NCBI GenBank assembly: GCA_946886325.1
Contig: CAMPIK010000123.1
Coordinates: 1 to 6,916 of the forward strand
DNA length: 6,916 bases
Direction of reading: 5' to 3'
DNA from: an uncultured Shinella sp.
Lineage (GTDB): Bacteria > Pseudomonadota > Alphaproteobacteria > Rhizobiales > Rhizobiaceae
Positions 1-6,837 of this stretch are shown piece after piece. The notes beneath the pieces were generated by a model. That model was not told the origin of the DNA, did not search any database, and was given only the letters and a program-made list of their open reading frames with translations. A program made the translations under genes and the position numbers. The first letter of the stretch is position 1. Each line of letters starts with the position of its first letter.

Positions 1-814
1 AGAAGCGGCCGAGCGGCAGGTCCGGCATAGGGCCGCGATACATGCGCGCCGTCTCGAAGACGGGGGCCAGATCGTGGCGCGTGCAAAGCGCCTTGGCGGC
101 GTCATTCGGCACGGGAACGTCGAGCGAGACCTCGCCGCCACCGACGTCGGCCACCAGCGCGCGAAAGAGCAGGTCGGCGCCGGTATCGCTGTCGGAAAAG
201 AGCGGGCCGATCTTGAAGCCGGAGCGGCACTCGCGGATCGTTCCATAGCCGCGGACCGTGCCGTTGCGCATCAGGGCCATGCTGCGCCGCGTATCCGTCG
301 TCTTCAGCCAGTCGCCCAAAAACCGCTCGCGCGCTGCCGGATTGAGCGCGGCGTCATAGGCGACGATCTGCGGCACATGGATCGGCGAGACGGCGACGAG
401 ACGCTCGTCTGAGGGTTTGCGAACCGAGACGCGGCCGGAATAGCGGCGGTTCGCATGGGCGCGTTCGAAGCCCGACTTGCGGTAATTGTCCTGCTGCGCC
501 ACCACGCCGTCGAGACCGACGAGGCGCGATCCGGCCGACGCCATCGCCTCCTGCCACAGCGCCCAGCCGTAACCCTTGCCGCGCAGATCCGGCCGCACGA
601 GGTAGAAGCCGAGAAAGGCATAGTCCGTGCCGAAGCCGACAAGCGAGATCGCGGCGGCAGGTTCGCCCGCCTCCTCGCTCAGCCAGTAGCCGTCGGGATC
701 GGCCGCCCAGAAGGGGGACGCATCCTCGATACCCGGATTCCAGCCCTCGGCAGCCGCCCAGTCGAGCAGAAGACCGAGTTCCTCGCGCGACGCCTTGCGG
801 ATTTTTCCCGTCAT
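1..814 (-). CDS. GNAT family N-acetyltransferase, two-domain (partial, C-terminus off the left edge)
   Basis: The minus strand is open from an ATG at 814 to the window edge, giving 271 residues with no stop. The N-terminal half is a GNAT fold: residues 74-86 hold the acetyl-CoA pyrophosphate-binding motif A, RPDLRGKGYGWAL, matching R/Q-x-x-G-x-G/A with R78, G81 and G83. It is preceded by the usual beta strand (FLGFYLV, 67-73). A KSGF segment near residue 113 matches the typical GNAT C-terminal strand. Residues from about 145 onward look like the second, GNAT-derived domain found in roughly 280-residue proteins of this type (Acetyltransf_18 arrangement, recalled and not searched). Only a few residues are probably missing. 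The acyl acceptor cannot be read from sequence. The start is supported by AAAGG 7 nt upstream of the ATG; a second SD-like AGGAG lies too close. It is divergent from the TRAP binding-protein gene, with its own promoter. Confidence 0.88.
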   Translation of the reverse strand, partial: MTGKIRKASREELGLLLDWAAAEGWNPGIEDASPFWAADPDGYWLSEEAGEPAAAISLVGFGTDYAFLGFYLVRPDLRGKGYGWALWQEAMASAGSRLVGLDGVVAQQDNYRKSGFERAHANRRYSGRVSVRKPSDERLVAVSPIHVPQIVAYDAALNPAARERFLGDWLKTTDTRRSMALMRNGTVRGYGTIRECRSGFKIGPLFSDSDTGADLLFRALVADVGGGEVSLDVPVPNDAAKALCTRHDLAPVFETARMYRGPMPDLPLGRF

Positions 815-850
815 GCTCCTGCCTTTCAGATCCTGTCCGACCGCCGACGC

Positions 851-878
851 ATCATTCAGCGCAGGCCTGTCCTGTCAA
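851..878 (-). promoter_or_regulatory. Predicted sigma70-type promoter of the GNAT gene
   Basis: On the minus strand there is a perfect -35 hexamer TTGACA (plus-strand 873-878). After a 16-bp spacer comes an AATGAT -10-like hexamer (plus-strand 851-856), four of six matches to TATAAT. Transcription would start about 30 nt before the ATG at 814. No other promoter-like pair in this intergenic region is as good. This is a prediction from motif and position only. Confidence 0.5.
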
Positions 879-1035
879 TGAAAACCGATGGCCAAGACCT
901 GGCCAACACTGCAAAAACGCCCAAAAAACATGCAGATAGCAATTTGCACCCGCTAATACGAAAGTCGTAGATCGGGGTGGAGCGCTAATTTGTCGACCAA
1001 GCTTGAACAGGCGAAGGCAAAGTGATTAGGTTCGC

Positions 1036-1069
1036 CGTGATCACGAGAGCGGGCCATACCCGCCCGCTC
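1036..1069 (+). promoter_or_regulatory. Palindrome plus hairpin in the dctP leader
   Basis: A perfect 10-bp palindrome CGTGATCACG (1036-1045) is followed at once by an 8-bp perfect stem: GAGCGGGC (1047-1054) pairs with GCCCGCTC (1062-1069) around a 7-nt loop. The hairpin ends 6 nt before the Shine-Dalgarno GGGAGG at 1076-1081. If transcribed, it would sit in the 5' leader and could stabilise the mRNA or affect ribosome loading. The palindrome could also be an operator. There is no U-run after the stem, so it is not an intrinsic terminator. The structure is seen directly; its function is inferred. Confidence 0.4.
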
Positions 1070-1085
1070 ACCATTGGGAGGTTAA

Positions 1086-2195
<1,110 letters not shown>

Positions 2196-2219
2196 GCTTG
2201 ACCGAACGGCTGAATTGAC

Positions 2220-2255
2220 GGCCCGGAGCGGCGACGCTCCGGGCCGTTTCGTTTC
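2220..2255 (+). terminator. Rho-independent terminator after dctP
   Basis: GGCCCGGAGCG (2220-2230) pairs perfectly over 11 bp with CGCTCCGGGCC (2235-2245) around a GCGA loop of the GNRA type. It is followed by the T-rich tail GTTTCGTTTC. It begins 24 nt after the dctP stop. It should end the dctP transcript and protect its 3' end, so the next gene probably relies on read-through or on its own promoter. Confidence 0.9.
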
Positions 2256-2284
2256 ATGATTTGGCCATCAGCGAACGGGGTGGC

Positions 2285-2303
2285 AAGGAGGAACGGGCGA
2301 TTG
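2285..2303 (+). promoter_or_regulatory. Strong Shine-Dalgarno that decides a TTG start
   Basis: AAGGAGG at 2285-2291 is a full match to the anti-Shine-Dalgarno core and lies 9 nt before TTG at 2301-2303. The in-frame ATG at 2256 sits directly on the T-rich tail of the preceding terminator with no usable ribosome site. The later in-frame ATG at 2337 has no comparable purine-rich sequence in front of it. This makes the TTG the best-supported start of the DMT gene. Confidence 0.6.
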
Positions 2304-3197
2304 CAGACGAATTCGAGCGAAGCGCGGCGTCACAGCATGGTGGGGATCCTGCTGATGTTTGCAGGGGTGGCCTGCCTCAGCGTCAATGACGCCTTCGCCA
2401 AGGCGTTGACTGCACAATATTCGACACTGCAGGTCCTTTTCCTGCGGAACGTCATTGCCCTGCCCTTCGCCTTTGCCGTTGCCTACTGGATGGGCGGCAC
2501 CGGCGCATTGCGAACCTACCGCCCGGCAGCACACCTGCTGCGCGGCGTGCTGTGGATCTGCGCAGCCATGCTCTTCTTCACCAGTTTCCGCTATCTTCGG
2601 CTGGCGGAGGCGACAGCGCTCATCTTCGTCGCGCCCATGTTCATCACTGCCCTTTCCGCGCTGATGCTTCGCGAACAGGTCGGGTGGCGCCGGTGGGTAG
2701 CGGTCACCACGGGCTTCGTCGGCGTCCTCATTGTCGCAAGGCCCGGCGGCTCGTCATTTCAGCCAGCCTCGATGCTACCGGTTGTGACCGCGCTTCTTTA
2801 CGCGTTTCTGCTGATCAGTGCGCGATGGGTGGATAGCCGCGAGAGTGTCTGGACGCTGCTTCTCTACCTGACCGGCGCCGGCGCGTTGCTCAGCGGGCTC
2901 ATCGTGCCGTTCGTCTGGACGGCAGTGCGGGCAGAAGATGTCTGGCTCTTCGTCGGCATCGCGCTGTTCGGAACGGCGGGCATGACGATGATGACGCAGG
3001 CCTTCCGTCTCGCGCCGGCATCGGTCGTCGCTCCGATCGACTATAGCGCGCTTCTCTGGGCAACAGGATTCGGTTGGCTCATCTGGAACGAAATCCCTGA
3101 TCTCGCCACCTATGTGGGCGCCGTCGTCATCATCGCGAGCGGGATCTATATCGTCTTGCGGGAGCGGCACGTCGAGGACCAGGGTCCCGACCGCTGA
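2301..3197 (+). CDS. EamA/DMT family transporter (two EamA repeats, about 10 TM)
   Basis: With the TTG start this is a 298-residue inner-membrane protein of the drug/metabolite transporter superfamily, at the usual length for ten-helix members. The first EamA repeat covers about residues 13-147. It includes FLRNVIALP (47-55), and the conserved block with AEATAL (102-107), LSALMLREQVGWRRW (118-132) and GVLIVARPG (141-149). The second repeat covers about 156-287, with QAFRLAPASVVAPIDYSALLW (from 233) and the typical final SGIYIVLRE (280-288). These proteins usually export metabolites or amino acids, though some take up substrates such as S-adenosylmethionine. The substrate here cannot be assigned. 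The gene follows the dctP terminator on the same strand and converges on dctM. ATG 2256 (313 aa) and ATG 2337 (286 aa) are alternative starts. Confidence 0.88.
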   Translation: MQTNSSEARRHSMVGILLMFAGVACLSVNDAFAKALTAQYSTLQVLFLRNVIALPFAFAVAYWMGGTGALRTYRPAAHLLRGVLWICAAMLFFTSFRYLRLAEATALIFVAPMFITALSALMLREQVGWRRWVAVTTGFVGVLIVARPGGSSFQPASMLPVVTALLYAFLLISARWVDSRESVWTLLLYLTGAGALLSGLIVPFVWTAVRAEDVWLFVGIALFGTAGMTMMTQAFRLAPASVVAPIDYSALLWATGFGWLIWNEIPDLATYVGAVVIIASGIYIVLRERHVEDQGPDR

Positions 3198-3237
3198 CAG
3201 GTTTTCCCGCGGTTTGCGTTCGCGGCGCCGGTAAGCG

Positions 3238-3262
3238 GATGGCCGGCATTGCGCCGGCCATC
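3238..3262. terminator. GC-rich hairpin in the convergent gap, possible bidirectional terminator
   Basis: A perfect 10-bp stem, GATGGCCGGC (3238-3247) with GCCGGCCATC (3253-3262), encloses a 5-nt loop. It lies 41 nt after the DMT stop and 17 nt after the dctM stop, where a shared terminator would be expected. Neither side has a convincing U-run, so termination may be inefficient or factor-dependent. It could instead protect mRNA 3' ends. The structure is certain; the role is inferred from position. Confidence 0.55.
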
Positions 3263-3278
3263 AGTTGCGGATTGCTCG

Positions 3279-5084
3279 TCAGTTGAAGGACGGCGGTGCC
3301 GACAGGTCGTTGTTCGGCTTTTCCTCGCCGCTAGCGCCGTTCTGGTCGGCTGGCTGCTGCTCGGCTCCATCCTCCAGCGGATTGCCGCCTGGCAACTGCA
3401 GGCCGCCCGGCAGGCCGAGGCCGCCGCCGTTGTCGGGGAGCGTCAGGCCGGGCAGGCCACCCTCGCCCGCGCCGAAGCCCGGCACCTCGATCTTGATCGT
3501 CGTCGGGTCGATGCCGGTTCCCTCGCCCTTGTAGTGCATGACCATCTGCGGGAACATGATCGTCAGCGCCACCATGATCACCTGGATACAGACGAAGGGC
3601 ACGGCGCCCCAGTAGATCTGACCCGTGGTGACCGGCGCCGTCACCTTGCCCGTCACCTTGTCGAGATAGGGCACGCGGGCTGCGACCGAGCGCAGGTAGA
3701 AGAGCGCGAAGCCGAAGGGCGGGTGCATGAAGCTCGTCTGCATGTTGATGCCGAGCAGGATGCCGAACCAGATGAGGTCGATGCCGAGCGATTCCGCCGC
3801 CGGCGCCAGAAGCGGCACGATGATGAAGGCGAGTTCGAAGAAATCGAGGAAGAACGCCAGGAAGAAGACCATGACGTTGACGACGATCAGGAAGCCCGTC
3901 TCGCCGCCCGGCGTCGCCGTCAGCAGTTCCTCGACCCAGATATGGCCGTTGACGCCGTAGAAGGTCAGCGAGAAGACGCGGGCGCCGATCAGGATGAAGA
4001 GCACGAAGGACGACAGCCGCGTCGTGGATGCCAGCGCCTGCCGGATGACGTCGAGGCTGAGCCGCCCCTTGGCCGCCGCCATGATCAGCGCGCCGACCGC
4101 GCCCATGGCGCCGCCTTCCGTCGGCGTCGCGATGCCGAGGAAGATCGTGCCGAGCACGAGGAAGATCAGCGCCAGCGGCGGGATCAGCACGATGATCACC
4201 TGCTGGGCAAGGCGCGACATGATGTTGGTCTTCAGGCCGCGGTCGAGCACCGCGACGACATAGATCACGGCGACGCCGATGGTCGCGCCGAGAATGTCGG
4301 CATTGCTGCCCTGGGTCGCCGAGAGATAGTAGTGGGCGGCATAGGTGATCGCCATCGCAGCCGCGACCGCCACCAGAAGCGAGGTGACGCCGGAACCGAG
4401 CGAACGGGCCTCCAGCGGCAGCGCCGGCATGGAATCACGCCGGATGAAGGTCATCAGCAGGATATAGCCCATATAGAGACTGGTCAGCACGAGGCCGGGG
4501 ATCAGGGCGCCCGCATACATGTCGCCGACCGAACGGCCGAGCTGGTCGGCAAGAACGATCAGCACGAGCGAGGGCGGGATGATCTGAGCGAGCGTGCCCG
4601 AGGCCGCGATGACGCCGGAGGCGACGCTCCTGTCATAGCCGTAGCGCAGCATGATCGGCAGCGAGATCAGGCCCATGGCGATGACCGAGGCGGCAACGAC
4701 GCCGGTGGTGGCGGCCAGCAGCGCGCCGACGAAGATGACGGCATAGGCGAGACCGCCGCGGATCGGCCCGAAGAGCTGGCCGATCGTGTCGAGCAGGTCT
4801 TCGGCCATGCCCGAGCGTTCGAGCACGATGCCCATGAAGGTGAAGAACGGGATGGCGAGCAGCGTGTCGTTCGACATCACGCCCCAGAGCCGTTCGGGCA
4901 TGGCGTTCAGCAGCGGCCAGGAGAGGTTGATCGAATCGGAATACGGCGCCAGTTCCACGCCGATGACGAAGAAGAGCAGGCCGTTTGCCGCCAGCGCGAA
5001 GGCCACGGGATAGCCGAGCAGCAGGAACACGATCAGCGAGACGAACATGATCGGCGCGAGGTTGTGTGCGATGAACTCGATCAT
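3279..5084 (-). CDS. dctM: TRAP transporter large permease subunit DctM (extended form)
   Basis: This 601-residue inner-membrane protein is the substrate- and sodium-translocating subunit of the TRAP transporter. DctM hallmarks are present in both halves: the helical N-terminus to about 110, ATTGVVAASV (125-134), SGTLAQIIPPS (162-172), GIATPTEGGAMGAVGAL (317-333), and NMQTSFMHPPFGFALFYLRS (447-466). Typical DctM proteins are about 425-430 residues. The extra length comes from a central insert at about 216-300, with added hydrophobic segments near 232-250 and 262-280, and from a hydrophilic tail at about 519-601. The tail is rich in Gly and Pro and contains three G-L-x-L-P units (546-550, 555-559, 561-565). 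I recall central inserts as common among large subunits paired with TakP-type binding proteins, while the tail looks less usual. The start is ATG 5084, with GAGGAG upstream; it overlaps the dctQ stop by 4 nt, implying translational coupling. Confidence 0.94.
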   Translation of the reverse strand: MIEFIAHNLAPIMFVSLIVFLLLGYPVAFALAANGLLFFVIGVELAPYSDSINLSWPLLNAMPERLWGVMSNDTLLAIPFFTFMGIVLERSGMAEDLLDTIGQLFGPIRGGLAYAVIFVGALLAATTGVVAASVIAMGLISLPIMLRYGYDRSVASGVIAASGTLAQIIPPSLVLIVLADQLGRSVGDMYAGALIPGLVLTSLYMGYILLMTFIRRDSMPALPLEARSLGSGVTSLLVAVAAAMAITYAAHYYLSATQGSNADILGATIGVAVIYVVAVLDRGLKTNIMSRLAQQVIIVLIPPLALIFLVLGTIFLGIATPTEGGAMGAVGALIMAAAKGRLSLDVIRQALASTTRLSSFVLFILIGARVFSLTFYGVNGHIWVEELLTATPGGETGFLIVVNVMVFFLAFFLDFFELAFIIVPLLAPAAESLGIDLIWFGILLGINMQTSFMHPPFGFALFYLRSVAARVPYLDKVTGKVTAPVTTGQIYWGAVPFVCIQVIMVALTIMFPQMVMHYKGEGTGIDPTTIKIEVPGFGAGEGGLPGLTLPDNGGGLGLPGGLQLPGGNPLEDGAEQQPADQNGASGEEKPNNDLSAPPSFN

Positions 5085-5659
5085 GCGCGCGTCTCCTCGA
5101 CGGACGGCGTTGTATCGAGCGGCGCATGCGTCGGCACATAGGGTGTCGGGTCATCCATGTCGCCGCGCATGATGGCGATCTTCTTGATGATTTCCGAAAC
5201 GCCCTGGACCATCAGCAGCAGGAAGCCGCCGAGCAGGATCGCCTTGGCCGGCCAGACGATCAGGCCGCCGGCGCTGGAGGAGCCCTCGCCCGAGCGATAG
5301 GACATCAGCACGTAGGGCACGAGAAAATAGACCATCAGCAGCACGAAGGGCATCAGGAAGAAGCAATGGCCGAGAAGGTCGATCCAGTGCTGCTTGCGGC
5401 GCGAGAACAGGCCATAGACGATATCGATGCGGATATGCTCGTTCTGGCGCAGCGTATAGGCGGCGGCCAGCATGAAGGCGGCGCCGAAAAGATACCATTG
5501 CGCCTCGAGCCAGGCATTGGACGAGGTGTTCAAGACCTTGCGGACAATGGCATTGCCGGCACTGACGAGAACGGCCACGAGAATGAGCCAGGCGACCGCC
5601 TTGCCGATATTCTCCGTGGCATCGTCGATGAGCCGGCTGAAGCCGAGCAGCGCTTTCAT
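5081..5659 (-). CDS. dctQ: TRAP transporter small permease subunit DctQ
   Basis: This 192-residue inner-membrane protein is the four-helix small subunit that pairs with DctM. Hydrophobic segments are visible at about 18-36, 54-70, 96-118 and 136-155. The family signature is present as NAWLEAQWYLFGAAFML (48-64), with E52 and W55, followed by the amphipathic RQNEHIRIDI (71-80). A hydrophilic, proline-containing C-terminal tail follows from about residue 166. ATG 5659 is preferred because GGGGAGGA (plus-strand 5666-5673) lies 6 nt upstream. The longer starts at ATG 5677 and 5707 would add residues with no family character and lack as good a site. The gene is first in the dctQ-dctM operon, and its TGA overlaps the dctM ATG as ATGA. 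It is divergent from the dehydrogenase gene. Confidence 0.92.
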   Translation of the reverse strand: MKALLGFSRLIDDATENIGKAVAWLILVAVLVSAGNAIVRKVLNTSSNAWLEAQWYLFGAAFMLAAAYTLRQNEHIRIDIVYGLFSRRKQHWIDLLGHCFFLMPFVLLMVYFLVPYVLMSYRSGEGSSSAGGLIVWPAKAILLGGFLLLMVQGVSEIIKKIAIMRGDMDDPTPYVPTHAPLDTTPSVEETRA

Positions 5660-5694
5660 GGATAGTCCTCCCCGCATGGCTGGTTCTTTGGGTT

Positions 5695-5709
5695 TTGTGC
5701 CATGCACAG
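5695..5709. repeat. Inverted repeat TTGTGC-CAT-GCACAG, candidate operator
   Basis: TGTGC (5696-5700) and GCACA (5704-5708) are perfect complements around CAT; the outer bases give TTGTGC against GCACAG, with one mismatch. It lies 36 nt upstream of the dctQ start, where a bound protein could block transcription. The same half-site recurs in the element at 5809-5825, in the opposite order. The regulator is unknown. Confidence 0.35.
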
Positions 5710-5808
5710 CCAGAGTGCGTATTTCAAGTCCTTATTCAAGGGGAGAGCTTGGTTTTGCAGGGTCGGACTGTCGCATACGCCTTTCGTCGCATCGCGCCAT
5801 GCGGTAGA

Positions 5809-5825
5809 TGCACAAAGCTTGTGCA
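5809..5825. repeat. Inverted repeat TGCACAA-AGC-TTGTGCA, candidate operator
   Basis: Two perfect 7-bp arms (5809-5815 and 5819-5825) flank a 3-bp spacer. The site lies midway between the divergent dctQ and dehydrogenase genes, and 21 bp upstream of the candidate -35 box at 5846. The symmetry and location suit a dimeric transcription factor. No family can be named from the sequence alone. Confidence 0.45.
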
Positions 5826-5845
5826 CCGCCCGTTTCCGACCACCC

Positions 5846-5873
5846 TTGTCCCCGATCAACTTTCTGCTAAAAC
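5846..5873 (+). promoter_or_regulatory. Candidate promoter of the aldose dehydrogenase gene
   Basis: TTGTCC (5846-5851) and TAAAAC (5868-5873) are separated by 16 bp and oriented toward the gene at 5911, giving a leader of about 30 nt. Each hexamer matches the consensus only partly. A more AT-rich stretch (5881-5897) lies just downstream and could hold an alternative -10. Confidence 0.3.
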
Positions 5874-5910
5874 ACCGCTCCAATAAATCATACTATTCGA
5901 GGGAACATCC

Positions 5911-6837
5911 ATGGCCCCCATCCATCTCGCCATCGTCGGCGTCGGCAAGATCGTCCGCGACCAGCACCTGCCGGCCGTTGCGAAGAACGGCGACTACAGG
6001 CTGATTGCCGCCGCAAGCCGGCACGGCATTGTCGACGGCATCGATAACTTCAAGACGATCGACGCGATGCTGGAGCAGGTTCCGGCGGTCGAGGCCGTCT
6101 CTCTCTGCATGCCGCCGCAATATCGCTACGAGGCCGCGCAGAAGGCGCTTTCCGCCGGTAAACACGTCTTCCTCGAAAAGCCGCCGGGCGCGACGCTGTC
6201 GGAGGTCGAAGACCTCAAGGCGCTGGCGGAAAGCAAGGGCGTGTCGCTTTTCGCGAGCTGGCATTCGCGCTATGCGCCGGCCGTCGAGGCCGCGAAGGAC
6301 TTTCTGGCGAAAACCACCATTCGGTCGATGAAGGTGATCTGGAAGGAAGACGTGCGCCACTGGCACCCGAACCAGGACTGGATCTGGCAGGCCGGCGGCC
6401 TCGGCGTCTTCGATCCGGGTATCAATGCGCTATCGATCGTCACCCACATCCTGCCGCGCCCGGCCTTCATCACCGCGGCGACGCTGGAATTTCCCGAGAA
6501 CAAGGATGCGCCGATCGCCGCCGACATCCGCTTCTCCGATGCGACCGGGCTTGACCTGCACGCCGAATTCGACTGGCGCCAGACCGGCAAGCAGAGCTGG
6601 GACATCGTCGCCGACACCGAGGCGGGCGAGATGCTGCTGTCGGAAGGCGGCGCGAAGCTCGCCATCGACGGCACGATCGTGCACGAGGAGCCGGAGCAGG
6701 AATATCCGGCGCTCTACCGCCGCTTTGCCGAGATCATCCGCGCCGGGCAATCGGACGTCGATCTCGCCCCGCTTCGCCACGTCGCCGATGCCTTCATGCT
6801 CGGCCGGCGCAAGTTCGTGGACGTCTTCTACGATTGA
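5911..6837 (+). CDS. Gfo/Idh/MocA dehydrogenase, L-arabinose/D-galactose 1-dehydrogenase-like
   Basis: This complete 308-residue cytoplasmic enzyme is predicted to oxidise an aldose at C1 to the lactone with NAD(P)+, the first step of non-phosphorylating L-arabinose or D-galactose breakdown. The N-terminal Rossmann fold shows IVGVGKIVRDQHLPA (8-22), and the family EKP motif is in LEKPPGATLSEVE (88-100) with K90. The C-terminal substrate domain includes WHSRYAPAVE (117-126), WKEDVRHWHPNQDWIW (144-159) and GGLGVFDPGINALSIVT (162-178). D168 and N172 stand where the catalytic pair of Azospirillum brasilense L-arabinose 1-dehydrogenase lies, as I recall it. Length and sequence follow that enzyme end to end. 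I give no symbol because the Azospirillum name, araA, clashes with the isomerase. A GAGGGA site lies 6 nt before the ATG. The pathway's lactonase and dehydratase genes are not in the window. Sugar preference and cofactor are not resolvable here. Confidence 0.87.
   Translation: MAPIHLAIVGVGKIVRDQHLPAVAKNGDYRLIAAASRHGIVDGIDNFKTIDAMLEQVPAVEAVSLCMPPQYRYEAAQKALSAGKHVFLEKPPGATLSEVEDLKALAESKGVSLFASWHSRYAPAVEAAKDFLAKTTIRSMKVIWKEDVRHWHPNQDWIWQAGGLGVFDPGINALSIVTHILPRPAFITAATLEFPENKDAPIAADIRFSDATGLDLHAEFDWRQTGKQSWDIVADTEAGEMLLSEGGAKLAIDGTIVHEEPEQEYPALYRRFAEIIRAGQSDVDLAPLRHVADAFMLGRRKFVDVFYD

Larger units (their letters stand above)
5660..5910. other. Divergent regulatory region between dctQ and the dehydrogenase gene
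   Basis: This 251-bp gap has no credible gene. It carries two inverted repeats built from TTGTGC half-sites (5695-5709 and 5809-5825) and a tandem TTCAAG pair (5723-5728 and 5735-5740) spaced 12 bp, about one helical turn. It also carries a plausible rightward promoter (5846-5873). I see no strong sigma70-like pair on the minus strand for dctQ, which would fit activator-dependent expression. Confidence 0.55.

Noticed and set aside
455..970. 171-codon plus-strand frame opposite the GNAT gene
   Set aside because: It overlaps the GNAT coding region antisense and runs into its promoter region. The composition is shadow-like and there is no ribosome site.
3207..3225. CCGCG/CGCGG hairpin between the DMT gene and dctM as a terminator
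   Set aside because: The stem is only 5 bp with a 9-nt loop and has no U-run on either side; the 10-bp hairpin at 3238-3262 is much stronger.
3249..5141. 630-codon open frame on the plus strand opposite dctM
   Set aside because: It is antisense to a clear DctM. Its product is an endless mix of Arg, Asp, Glu, His and Gln, the signature of a GC-rich gene read from the opposite strand, with no family motif and no membrane or domain pattern.
5126..5665. 179-codon plus-strand frame opposite dctQ
   Set aside because: It has the same antisense composition artefact (His/Asp/Gln/Glu-rich), and it lies within a well-supported DctQ gene on the other strand.
5660..5707. Longer dctQ starts at ATG 5707 or 5677
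   Set aside because: A strong GGGGAGGA site lies 6 nt before ATG 5659. The added residues show no family character, and the longest version would run through the inverted repeat at 5695-5709.
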